Of a DNA stretch of 15,000 nt, positions 1 through 11,800 are shown piece after piece. Both the position numbers and the translations under genes were made by a program. Position 1 is the stretch's first letter; each line of letters begins with the position of its first letter. This DNA is from Penaeus vannamei (Eukaryota > Arthropoda > Malacostraca > Decapoda > Penaeidae): NCBI RefSeq assembly GCF_042767895.1, contig NC_091577.1:13997551-14012550 (forward strand), written 5' to 3'. Under the pieces are notes generated by a model. It was not told the origin of the DNA. It worked only from the letters and a program-made list of their open reading frames with translations, and made no database searches.

Positions 1-499
1 ATGTAACATGAGAGTTAAATAGCCATAAAAAATAAAATATCTATCTGTTTTATTAGTCTCCTACATGTCTACTACCTTTCTTGTCTCACATTTTATTACA
101 TGTACTCTTTTTTCCTCTTACTTTTTCCTCAACTATTTCTTTTTTGTTCTTTCTTCATTTGTCACCATATATGTTATATAAAGTTTATAATCTGTGGTTT
201 TCATATAAATTAAAACTAATGCTCTTCCTATATTGTTGTTATGCATGTTTTATTAAAATATGTTAGTAAAATATATTTATAAGCATTTATACAAAAACCT
301 GCGAGGTTTTATGAACCCTTTTTAAGATAGTTTCCTTTACCTAACTAGGAAAACAGTTATCTATGAAAAATAAGCACAGTGGAATTACTGCTACCTACAG
401 ATATTAAGTCTTCTCATTAACAGTCAACACTGCTATTTCATTTAATTTTCATTCATGCCTTGTTTTTATATGAATACTTAATGGTTAATGGATACAAAG
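1..499. other. Intergenic, nothing recognised
   Basis: T-rich AT-rich DNA without a supported gene. The plus-strand ORF at 81-266 is a Phe/Leu/Tyr-rich chance frame. Confidence 0.6.
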
Positions 500-2130
500 C
501 AAAATAAATATGCTAGACACCAAAGGTCGTATAGCCCTATAGAAAGGTGTAACTGTGAAAAGGGTAAAGGGGGGTGGGTTAATTGATGATTAAATATGCT
601 ACACGTCAAAAGTTGTTTTGCAATTCAGGATAGTATGGCACTGAAAGGGGCAAAGAGGGGTGAGGGTAGAGTAAATGGGTTCAGTAGGGATTCACAAGGA
701 TGATTAGTTCAAATTTGTCAAAGGGAAAAGTGTGAGGTTCTACAAGGTTGTCCATGGAGTACGGTAGGGATCAGGAAAAGAAGGGGGGTTTAAGGGCACT
801 TAGACGAGAGAGTAGTTTCAGGAAAAATGTCAGGAGGGAGAGAACCTAGGGAAGGGGATGTTGTGATAAAGTGGAGTCGCATGTGTATCTAAGAGGAAGC
901 AGAAGGGATAACAGGGAAGGGAATGGAGATGATGCAGATGAAGCGGGGCGGGGGTAATGGGATGTGTTGGGAGGGATTAGGAGGAAGGGGTGTAGAAGGA
1001 TCATGTGTAGGAGGAGGAGGATGTCAGCAGTTACTTTGAGTGTAGATGGAATGGGAACAGAGAGATTGGAGGATGAATGAAGTGTAGTCATACTCTCTTG
1101 AGTCATGATTTGATAGTTTTGAACATCCTCAAACGTTTCTGAATTGGAGTTGTTTTGGAAAGTTAGAGAAACAAAGGTTATTTATGAGGGAGAGAGGGAA
1201 ATGATGTTTGAGGGATTAAGGATGAGGCCGATGTTGGAGAAGATGGGGTGGAACTTATAGCTTTTCTTATGCAATGAGTCCAGCGAGGAGGAAGGGTAGC
1301 TACCTAGGAATCAGAGATTGGAATCTGTATTTTCATTGAATTTTGGCAGTAATTGGGGTGTCTGGATTTTGATTGGCAAAAGACTGGGAGAGAGAGGGGG
1401 TAAAAGTGGAATAAGAAAGAAATACTGGGGGGGGGGGATGTCAAAACAGCAAAAGACAGCATTGGAGTAAAGTAAGAGGAAAACCATGTCTGCATGTTTC
1501 CTGTTTGAATTGATACCTCAAACATAAACTTATAGGTAAGGCAGCCCCTATTGAGTACAGTATGGAAGCCACCACAATTGTCATAAGATCATCATTGTGC
1601 ATAGCAGTTTGATTGATATTAACCAAGCTGTGGAGCGGCAGTGTTTGGAAGGGTGGCCTTGACACCAACAATTCTTATATGATTAATTCTGGATCAATCT
1701 TAACAATATTGGTGGAGGACTTACACCTACAGGGGGAATGGTGTAGCATTGTACTGATACTTCATTATAGTCAACAAGGCAGGAGAGATGGAAACAGTTC
1801 TGATACAATTATTGAGGGAGGGATGAGGCCGAGTATGGAAGGGTTGATAATACTTTAGCTTAGCATTCTGATGTAGCTGTAACAAGGGGGCAGGGGATAA
1901 AGGGAAAGCCTCGATGCCCCTAATAAAGGTACAAAATCTTTTTAATGGCCATGGTAAGCCTGGAGTATGTTGAGCAAACAGTCCACCCTTCAGGGTCCCC
2001 ACTGATCTCACACCTTAAGAAGTGTATAGTAGAAGGGATTGGAGAAGAGGAAAGAGGAAGAATTATTGAGTGGAAGGCTGAGGCCCAAGATAGAGGTGAT
2101 CCCCACCATTGGGGTTCAGTCTCTCTCTCC
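500..2130 (-). repeat. Purine-rich, repeat-derived intergenic stretch (possible decayed retroelement)
   Basis: The plus strand is strongly G/A-biased from about 540 to 1480. Its left end holds two diverged tandem copies (about 504-578 and 590-668). Each starts AAATATGCTA, then a CAAAAG/CAAAGG block, and ends in a GGGG-rich segment. Further right, related segments containing GGATGAGGCCGA or similar recur near 1222, 1822 and less clearly 2080. The layout could be the 3' end of an old minus-strand retroelement, but I recognise no coding domain. Open frames here (for example 1106-846) look compositional. Confidence 0.3.
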
Positions 2131-2377
2131 TAAGCCTCCCCATGACAACATACTTAGAATGCTTATTATTGTCATCAGTGATAAATTTCATTTGAAATAA
2201 GGAGCAAAAATAAGCTAATGTTTTCATTACAGAGTGAACGGGCCTTAGGTCACTAGTAGGAATCTTGCTAAAAATTGCACAAAATCCCCAAATAGATAAT
2301 ATAATCAATAGTTTATCTGTCAAATCAGCTGTAAACATGCCATATAACATTAGCATATCCCATGATAATTATAGTAT

Positions 2378-2383
2378 TTTATT
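2378..2383 (-). promoter_or_regulatory. Candidate TIPIN poly(A) signal AATAAA
   Basis: A minus-strand AATAAA lies about 175 nt past the TIPIN stop codon. It is the best hexamer I see in this AT-rich stretch, so the 3' UTR may end near 2350-2365. In AT-rich DNA a chance match is quite possible. Confidence 0.45.
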
Positions 2384-2558
2384 ATCATTGAGTCATATCA
2401 AAGGAATATTAAAAGTTGATAATGCAGTTAAACAAATTATATTTTGCTTACAAAAATCCAGTGTAAAATTCACATAAAAAATTGCTAGCATCTTCTCCAT
2501 TCCATCTAAAATGATAAAAAGCAAGACTAATTTTCTCTGCTATATTACACCATTTTTC

Positions 2559-2899
2559 TTATTCATCATCGAGCATATCAAGAAGATCATCTGCATTATG
2601 CAATTCTTTCTCCTCACTCTTTTCCTCTGCCGCAGGTGGATCCCCACTCTCACTTTCCTTTTCCTTATTTTCCTGATTATCAATGTTTTGCGTACTTCCA
2701 TTTTTGGGTGTGTTATCTACTTTCCCATCTTCCTTGTCTCCCTCTGCATCTGTGGCTGTTTCTGTTTCCATGTCCTCTGTTGAATTATCTGCTGTCTCCC
2801 CTTTACTCTGTTCCTTTGGAGTTTCCTTTTCTTTATTCTGCTTCTCGGGAGATTCTTTGCTATTCTGTGTGCTGGTATTACCACCTACTATTCCACTAC
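2559..2899 (-). CDS. TIPIN: TIPIN exon 7, acidic C-terminal tail and stop
   Basis: The acceptor CTTTAAAG|GTAGTGG joins exon 6 in phase 1 to give Gly-Ser-Gly. The exon then encodes about 113 residues of low-complexity sequence rich in Lys, Glu, Asp, Thr and Asn, ending LLDMLDDE and TAA (2561-2559). I recognise no folded domain in it. It keeps an open frame for 341 nt in exact phase with exon 6, which supports it as real coding sequence and not an accidental ORF. Confidence 0.85.
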
Positions 2900-5800
2900 C
2901 TTTAAAGAGAAGTAACAGAAAATTAGGAGAGTTAATCACATTCTCAACTAAATAATAGCAATTTCACATCCTCTTTCACAAAAGTACAAAATTATTCTTT
3001 CTCAAGAAAGCTAAACTAAAGGAATAAATAGAACACAATTATCTTCGCTACCAATATAAGAATAAAACAAAACAAAAACACAACTATCATTTCAAACCAA
3101 TAAAGCAAATGATGGAACTTCAAGCTTGCACTTTCAACCTTTTTTTCAAAATGAACTAGTCTAGGCCTACTCTCATTTCCAATTAAAGACAAAATATAAT
3201 CCATCTCATCTATTGTTCTAGACATGTCTCAAAAATTACTTTATAGTTACTGAGAGCCCTGATCTAAATAATTTCCTGGATAAATATGTAAAAGGCTATC
3301 TTATCTCTATTAAAAGAACTATGACAGAAAATACAAGATGAAGATTCTTATCTACCCCGTATATCATCAAAGGAAGAATGAGCATCTTCCTCCTGCTGCT
3401 GCAATCTTTCCTCTTCTTCTTGTTGCTGCCTCAGCTTGGCCGCTCGTCTCTCAGCTGCCAAGCGCCTGTTACGCTCAACACGCTCTCTCTGCTCCTCTGT
3501 TAGTGTCTGTTGAATGAGGTTTTGTGTGTAATCATTCACTTTTCAAAAGTCTATATATCTATATATCAAGATATATTATGGATCATATGACTCAAATATT
3601 TGAAATATGTAAAAACAGATAGTAAAGTCATTAATAATACATGAATGAATTACTAATAAGTCAATTTCAATAAACAATGCTCAATGTTTTCATTTGGATG
3701 CAGCTAGTCAGTTCTTTGTCCACTTTTGTTTCTCATTACACAGGGTCTGCACATATATGTAAGCATTATTAGTTACCCCTTTATAACATATTTGTACTAA
3801 ACATTATCATTTTACTAGAGATTCAAAATTATTTCTAGCCCTACCTTCCAGTCATAGAGTTATTTCATATTATTCCATTGTCTCTACATCTACATATTTC
3901 TATATAAAACAAAATCATGCAATTTATTTTTTTTTACATATTTACTTTATTTATTACTTCAATAGCACAAAAGGATTTTCTATGACTATCCTTCAACAAA
4001 GAAAAAGAAAGAAAAAATTGAGTTTAATAAACACAAATTAAAGAATGAAGCATATAGTAAATACTATAAAAACAAAGAATAAAAGCGTGCTAGATGCATA
4101 AGCACTCATGGTCAGGAAAGACAAACACTGAATGCAATGGTAATTGTAGGGTTCTCATAAGTCTTATTCATGAATATCATCTATAATCTAATAAACCAAC
4201 AAACAGCAAGAGGGAGGAGAGGTATAGGGGGAGGGATGTAAGTTATTCAGTTATTCATCCTTGCATATTAAATCTACTTTAGCACGTCTTTAGCACATTT
4301 TCTAAGATATAGGTGACCTCTAAAGGGAATTTTATCCTCAAAATAAAGGTTAGAAGAGTTTAAAGTGATACTATTGATGTCATGAAAACTGTAACAAGTA
4401 ACCTATCATAAAACCACTTACTTTTCATCCCATAATGTACAAAAACAATGGAAAAAACAGTAGTTACTTTATTTTTGACTATGAATATCCAATCATTTAA
4501 TAAAAAGAAAATCTTTATTCTAATAATGATAAACAATTAAGAAATTCCTTTTGTATTCAAAGGCTTTATGTCACAAATAACATTGCCATGAAAAAAGAAA
4601 AAACATTTGCTTTTATGAATCTTCTTCAAGATAAAAAATAAAGAATAGAACAATTCACATCATACCATAACCAAAACTCCCATGAATACTTACAGAAGAA
4701 CTCTCTGCTGGTGCTGAAGGAAGAGAGGTGAAAGCAGGTGCAGTAGTTGGCTGAGATGCTGGAAATCCATTCTGACCCAAGAGCTCATCAAAAATGTCAA
4801 CAGGGGGCTCTTCGATCACAGGTTCCTCATCATGAATCCCTCTCCGCACATTGTCCTCATCAGGGTTAGCACCATTTAATTCACTTTCGGTGAACATATC
4901 CAGTCTCAGCTTCTTGATTAGGACCTGGAAAGGAAGAGAATTAATTACTCTTCTTTATTCAACTCTTAAAATCAGGATAACGAGACCATCTGGTCATGGT
5001 GATGTGAACATGCTGTCATGAGAAAATTTGCCTGTGGGCTGGGGGATACAAACTTGCTATCATGACCGTCTCGGCTGAAGGCTGGGATGATGGGAAAGAC
5101 TTGCTGCAAGTGCACAAACCTCTTGAGGGGTTGATTAGACTCATTTGGCATTTAGGAAGGGGCTTTTCTAATATTTCCATTGACAAACGAGTGTGCAATG
5201 AACTGTCCACGAGCTATGACTGGAAGAGCACCAGCTTCTGAGAGGATGATATTCCCCTGATCCTATTCCTGGCTGCTACAATTGGTGGTACAAGTTGTAT
5301 AACAGAAAACTGAATATTACAAGACAATAATAAAAATGACACAAATAAGAAAATGGTACTTATGGATGATATGGAATCTGTGGAACAAAAACAGTCTATT
5401 ACCATCTGGATAAAGCAAATCATATGATAAATATGGATATTGGAAAATAACAAACAAGCTAAGATCAGTTATGCAGAAAAACAGAAAATAATATTGCAAA
5501 GGGGAGGTATAGAGTATTTTCATCACATACAAGTGTTTGTGTGCACCTGGCCTAAAAGCCACCTGCCCAGGAAGCTTAATGCCCATACTTTGAGCCATGT
5601 GATGGTAGTAAAGCATCCAAATCTAATGTTTGTGAATATCTAAATGAGAAAAAGAAAGAAAGTAGAGAAACTCTTTCTACTAGTCCTTTTCTTTCCTTTT
5701 TTGATAATCTTATAAGCATTTTTATCAAGATGTTAGGTGAAACTGTTTATAGTCTTGATCAAATCTTTCTTTCTCCATCCTCTTCCTAATCATTACAATT

Positions 5801-8800
5801 ATCTATTATAAGTGTAGACTTTTTAGTGATATTTTCTTTACATGCAATTACCTGTTTGTTCAAAATTTCCATGACACATAAACTCTACAATGGTTTCTAT
5901 CAAGCTATTAGGTTGTCCTATGAACCTTGTCACTCTTTCCATATCTGAGAGTTAATGGACCACTATTTTTTTTTGAGAAGATACAAAATGGCAGAAAATA
6001 CTGCCAATACTGCCAATGAATAAAGAGGAAGAGACAGAGAGGGCAAGGAAGAGGAAGAGACAGAGAGGGCAAGGAAGAGGAAGAGACAGAGAGGGCAAGG
6101 AAGAGGAAGAGACAGAGAGGGCAAGGAAGAGGAAGAGACAGAGAGGGCAAGGAAGAGGAAGAGACAGAGAGGGTAAGGAAGAGGAAGAGAGAGAGAGAGG
6201 GCAAGGAAGAGGAAGAGAGAGAGAGAGCAAGGAAGAGGAAGAGAGAGAGGGCAAGGAAGAAGAAGAGACAGAGAGAGGGGGGAGGGGGAAGAAGAGAGAG
6301 AGGGGAAGGAAGAGAGGGAGGGAAAGGGAGAGCAAGAGAGGGAGGGAGAGGAAGAGAAGGAGGGAGAGGAAGAGAGAGAGGGAGAGGAAGAGAGGGAGGG
6401 AGAGGAAGAGAGGGAGGGAGAGGAAGAGAGGGAGGGAGAGGAAGAGAGGGAGGAAGAGGAAGAAAGGGAGAGGGAGAGGAAGAAGAAAGGAAAAAAATAT
6501 GAAATATCTTACCTGAACTGGCTTTTTGAAGCCCTGCTTCTCAATCTGTTCCAAGACATCATTAAAGGGCAATTTGGGGAAGAGGCGATGAGCCCAGTGT
6601 TCCAGTCGTTTGAGGAGGACATCCAAATCCTCCTTCTCATGCCCCTTGCCCTTCCACTTCACGTCCTTGAAGGACTTCTGCAGGACTGGGATACCACGAG
6701 GACCTCCCAGGCTGGGAAGAAAGTTTTAGAGTCAGAGTCGGCTGGTTGTTTTAAGCAGATGTAAGGATTTCTATCTTCCTTTAAGGTCGGGATATGATCT
6801 AATACATTGACAACAATATTTCCCCCATGCCATTGAACTCAGTCCTGTAAAAAATTAGAAGAATGTAGGATACATTTACTTATTATTTACAAATTATTGG
6901 ACTGTCAATCTGGTATCTATCTACTCAGCAGTTTATTTATCTGTCTAATTGCCAGTCTGCCAGTTTGCCTACTTATCAGTCTGTTAATTTGTTTACCTGG
7001 TAATCAATCAGCCATTCTACTTAGCTGTCAATTACTCTTTCTATTTGTCTACCTGTCCGTCTAATTATTAGGTTGTCTCTCTGTCTGTTTTCTTGATATT
7101 AGTCAATCTGTCTATCTATTAGTCTGTGAATCTATTTGACATTCTAAGTTTGTTCACTTACCAGACTCTCAGTCAGTTTGTCTATACAGCTGTCTGTCTC
7201 TCTACGTGTCAGTCTCTTTATACATACATCTGTCTGTTTACTTAGAAGGCTGTCTATTCATTAGTCTTCTTGTCTATTATTGTCCGTGTCAGTCTGTCTA
7301 TAATGTTGCAAATCATCCTTGCAACAGCATGGCACGGGTGAGAAAAAGATGGCACTCTACTTTTCCCTTTATTCCACTCTATACATCACAGCACCATTAC
7401 GAGAGTCAATGGCAATGCTGGTCACTAACACTTACAATGTCCGTCTTTCTGATGTTGATAACTAAAACACAACACTCAATGATGCAGTACGGCACTAGGA
7501 AGGTGGCATGAGGCTAGCTAGGGTGTGACACTCTTCATGTCTCTTCAGCACAACATCCGTGTATGCGTCTGTCTCCATCCGTCTCCCCTCGATTCCCCAT
7601 CTTTCGCACCTCTTTTTCCCGCTAAAAAAACATATGCACATAGCTGTACGCAAAGAGCATTTACAGAACTGCCCCCTTCCCTCCAAGTGGACGTCCTCAT
7701 TCACTTTCAAACTGTAAAAGGCATTTCTGGCACTGAACATAAAAAATATGCTCTTAAAATAAGCAATATCTATTAACCTTCAGAAGTACAAAACTACATC
7801 TTATACTAATCACTTTTATAATAAAATCACTATGATGCCATGGTAATCTCTGTTTTCTATAGGGTCTCGAAGTCGGCTGCTGCATCTCGTCCGTCTCGTG
7901 CTCTCCAGACTGTCCCTGGCATCGTCCTCCACCTTTGACCTTGGTTGTCTATTCTCCTTGGTGTGTGTATCCAGCGGACCAGGATCATCAGCCTCCTCAG
8001 GAACAGCAGCTACGACCTGGCATGAATCTTCAACTCCCTTCCTCCTGGTGCCCTAGGTGTAGTGGCCATCTCGATGATATTCCCATACCCTGTCTCCATG
8101 CACCACTCCTGCTCTTGCTCCTGCTCGTTGGCGAATTCAGAAGGATCTCAGTCACACACTCAATGATGGTGTAGGGCCCCTCCCAAGGGCTCTGTAGCTT
8201 GGGTGACATACCCTTCTTCTTCTTGGGGTTGTACAGCCACACTAAATCTGCCCATCTTGAACTTGGCTGCATGAGCATCCCTGTTATAACAGCTTCACAT
8301 GCTCTCTCCTGCAAACTTCAGGTGTCCTCTCACTTGGCGGTGCACTTCCTCAAGGTGTTGTAATTCGACAACATAGTCACTAGTCACTACAGGTAACTCC
8401 TCATTTGTTGGCCTCCCAGTCACCAAGTCAAGCAGTAAATGTAGCTCCCATGTAAGGTTTTGAACACTCCTCTGCAGCTAATTTTCCAAATAAGGAGGTA
8501 CATCAGTCCATACCTCATACTGACTCTCCACCGTTGTTGTTTACAAAAGTTACTCTGACATCACCCACCTGCAAAGACTTCCTCTTAAAATCCACCAGTG
8601 CCTTACACTGAGCCAGATAGCCAGATCAAGGAGGCAGGGGACTTCTACGTCTGTTACATACACCAGCAGACGGTGCTCGGTGCCACTAACCCCTATCACC
8701 ACCTCCATGGGTCCCCTCAGTTGCGCATAGTGCCCTGTGACTCCACAAATCCAATATGATGCATGACAAAGGCCTTGCTTTGCAGTAGCTATGTTGATGA

Positions 8801-11800
8801 CGGTCCTGTCTGCACTGGTATCTATTGTAAGACAACTTGGCTTGCCATTAACTGTATCCTCGACCTGTGCTTTAGCTGCTGTTGGCTGAGCTCTGCAACA
8901 AATTAAATGGACGGGGGCCTAACACTCATCAGCTGGCTTGCCCCTTCCTCCAGCTTCCCATCATTTCCCGCATATTACTTCGGGCACTTCTGTGAAAGAT
9001 GGCCCTGTTCACCGCAACTCCAGCAGCAAGGCTGGCAATGGTACTCTGTAGCCACATTCTCGCTTCATTGTATTTTGGCATTGGTACAGTATTGCTTCCA
9101 GTGACTTTTTTGACCACATCTTCAACACTCTTAATCTCGTCCTGCAACTGCTCGAATGTTTCCTCACCTGTGCACGCCTGGCTCTGAAAGCTTACTGGAC
9201 TCCTAGGTACACCTGCACTCCACCACTGTTGCTGCTCATCCTAAATGACTCGTACTCTAGTGCACGTGCCAACGCCTCCCATAAGTCTGTGGTAGGGGCC
9301 TGCTTTACATAAACTTGCAGTGGTTGATCCTGCAAAGCATCTACAAATTGGTCCCTCAGCAGAACAAAGACCATATCTTAATTCGCCCCAGGGTAAGCAC
9401 AACACACAAGTGACTTTAATTCCTATGCCAGCTGCTGAAGGATTTCTCCTAGTTTCCTCACTCTGGCCCTAAACCTGGCCCAGAATGTTTCAGCTTGGTG
9501 CTGGTGTCCATACCTGTGCTCCAATGCTGCCTTGACAGTAGAGTATGATGCCCACTGCGATGGTGTTGATGTCCCAGAATCTCTATAGCTTGCCCCTTGA
9601 GACTTGTTACCAACTGCACTGCCATTTCCTGCTCATTCCAGTCTTCTGCCACTGCCAATACCTCAAACTGTGCTAGATAGGGTCCCAGCGGTACTCGACC
9701 ATCAAAATCTTGCAGGTTCCTTCTTGTCTTGTTAATGGCTGACCATGGGGAAGGTGGTGGGAGCCCACATGGCTGTCTGGCTGCACAAGCATCCAATCCA
9801 GCGTCGTCGCTCTGGCTTCAATCATTCCCTCACTCAATGTTGACTTTTCTCATAGCCGATATTTTTTATCTTTTCCAGCTCCCTACATGTCTCTTCCTTC
9901 ATTTCTTCTTTAGCTTCCTTAATTTCTTCTTTCATCTCTTGTCCTGCTGCTTGGAGTGTGCGAATTTCTTGCTTCACTTCTTCTTTCAGGTTAAACCAAC
10001 TCCCTTCTACATACTGCATGCTCTGCTCCACACCTGTAAGTCTACACTGAGTGTCATCTATCCAGTGTTTTTGGTCTTTCTGAAACTCACTTCCTCATGG
10101 ATCTTACACACTTCTTAGCAAATCTCCTTCATCTGCTTCTTCATGATGCGCATCTGGCTTGCAATTATCTGGGCCGTTTGCTCACTGTACTCCTTCCTCA
10201 ACACATTCATTTCATCTAACACTTTGCAAGTTGTGGCCTCTATCTGCCCACGAACTTCTTCCCTTACCACCGCACTTTCTTCTTTCACAGTTCTAATTTT
10301 TCTCTCACTGCTTTCCTTTCTTCTACCTTCTGAATAGCAGCCATGATGTCTGCAAGCGAAAACTGCTCACCTTCGCCCTGGTCTGCCATTTCTCATTACC
10401 TTCGCCACCAGTTCACGCACAAGATCACTATTATTCTTCAATAACAAATGTGGATCCCACTCCTGACACTAACTGTTGCAAATTCCTCCTTACAACAGTG
10501 TGGCATGGGTGAGAAAAAGATGGTACTTCACTATTTTCCCTTTATTCCACTCTATACATCACAGCGCCACTACGAGAGTCAAAGGCAGTGCTGGTCACTA
10601 ACTCTTACAATGTCTTTCTGCTGTTGATAACTAAAACACAACACTCATCGATGCAGTACAGCACTAGGAAGGTGGCATGAGGATAGCTAGGGTGTGATAC
10701 TCTTTATGTGCGCTAAAAAATGCAGTCTCTTCAGCACAACATCTATGCATGCATCCATCTCCATCCATATTCAACCATCTCTCCTCGGTTTCCCCTCCTT
10801 TGCACTTCTTTTTCCCGCAAAAAAAAAAGAAAAAGAAACAAACATGCACTTCACGATGCGCAAACAGCATTCACAGCAATCTATATGTGCTATCTTTGTC
10901 AGTCTATTTTTGCATATTAGTCAGTCAGTCAGTCAGTCAGTCAGGCAGTCAGTCAAGACAGTCAGTCAGTCAAGTCAGTTAGCCACACAGTCAACCTGCC
11001 AGAAAGCCAGCCAGCTAGCTAGCCAATCTGCCTAGGTCTATCGTCTATCTCTTATAGCTAAAAATATAATTAAATAAACTACAGTATGTCATTTTCCAAT
11101 AATACAAGCTGTTACTCTCTTTAAATATAACAAATTGTAATTATGTAACCAAATTCAACCTAATATGAACATAATGCACACAACTGACCACATACCGATG
11201 CACATCCAGTTTCGGCTGTGGGTTTTTTACAACTCTCTTTGGTTTGACGGGTTCTGCTTTCGCCTGTTGACCTGAAAGTTTAATGTAATATTAACACACT
11301 GGTAAATAAGCAGCTTTGTGAGATATGTTGATGCATACACCTAGTAATCATCTAACATAAAAAAAATAATTTCTAACAAAAATCTATAACAAGAGCAGAT
11401 ATATAGTAAGAATAACTTTCTGGATCCATTTTCCAGTTGAAAATCAATATGCAAGACTTATGGCCATGTGCTTTGAAGCACAAAAACTATTGCAGTTTTG
11501 AAACTAACTGTCCTAAAATTAGGTTAAAGTCTTCCTACAATGATTTGCGTTACACAATTTCTTTAAGCATACAGCCATTATAATATAATACATAAGGAGG
11601 GCACACATCAAATGACACATGGCCTTAACCTACAGGTAGCTACTCTATATCACCTCCCTATTTGTGTTAGGAATAGAAGGGGTCCCAATCATTAAAGTAA
11701 CAGAGAGGCTCAAATTCCCAAACACCAGAGAAGTATTTGGGCACCTAATCTCACTGAGCATGACTTATTGCAGCTAATTTGTACATAAATATGCATACAC

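Larger units (their letters stand above)
7304..10875 (-). mobile_element. Ty3/gypsy-type LTR retrotransposon, internally deleted, in TIPIN intron 3
   Basis: The order on the minus strand is LTR (10875-10474), primer binding site, Gag with coiled coil and CCHC knuckle, protease, integrase C-terminal part, polypurine tract, LTR (7665-7304). This is the gypsy-group order, but reverse transcriptase, RNase H and most of integrase are absent, so it cannot move on its own. Both LTRs have TGT...ACA ends and differ by many substitutions and indels, which points to an old insertion. Gag and Pol frames are broken by several stops. It inserted into a degenerate tetranucleotide array and lies in the same orientation as TIPIN. 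Confidence 0.9.

Noticed and set aside
3510..3539. Longer exon 6 starting at ATG 3539 or at AAAAG|TGAATG
   Set aside because: The upstream acceptor is out of phase or opens with TGA when joined to exon 5; the CAACAG|ACA junction restores the conserved motif in phase.
6022..6190. CRISPR-like regular 26-bp repeats
   Set aside because: The repeats are directly tandem with no unique spacers, in a spliced eukaryotic gene.
6016..6516. 166-codon plus-strand ORF, Arg/Glu/Lys only
   Set aside because: It is the translation of the GA minisatellite and polypurine tract; no stop can arise easily in such sequence, and no gene context supports it.
5952..6662. 236-codon minus-strand ORF joining Swi3 residues to a Pro/Leu/Ser/Phe run
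   Set aside because: It is exon 4 read through its donor into the pyrimidine-rich tract of intron 4. The conserved protein continues in exon 5 after normal splicing.
7206..7776. Plus-strand ORFs at 7206-7511 and 7525-7776
   Set aside because: They lie antisense within the tetranucleotide array and the 3' LTR; the matching ORFs at 10694-11035 only reflect the LTR duplication.
9729..10118. 129-codon plus-strand ORF rich in Phe/Leu
   Set aside because: It is antisense to the Lys/Glu-rich Gag coiled coil of the retroelement.
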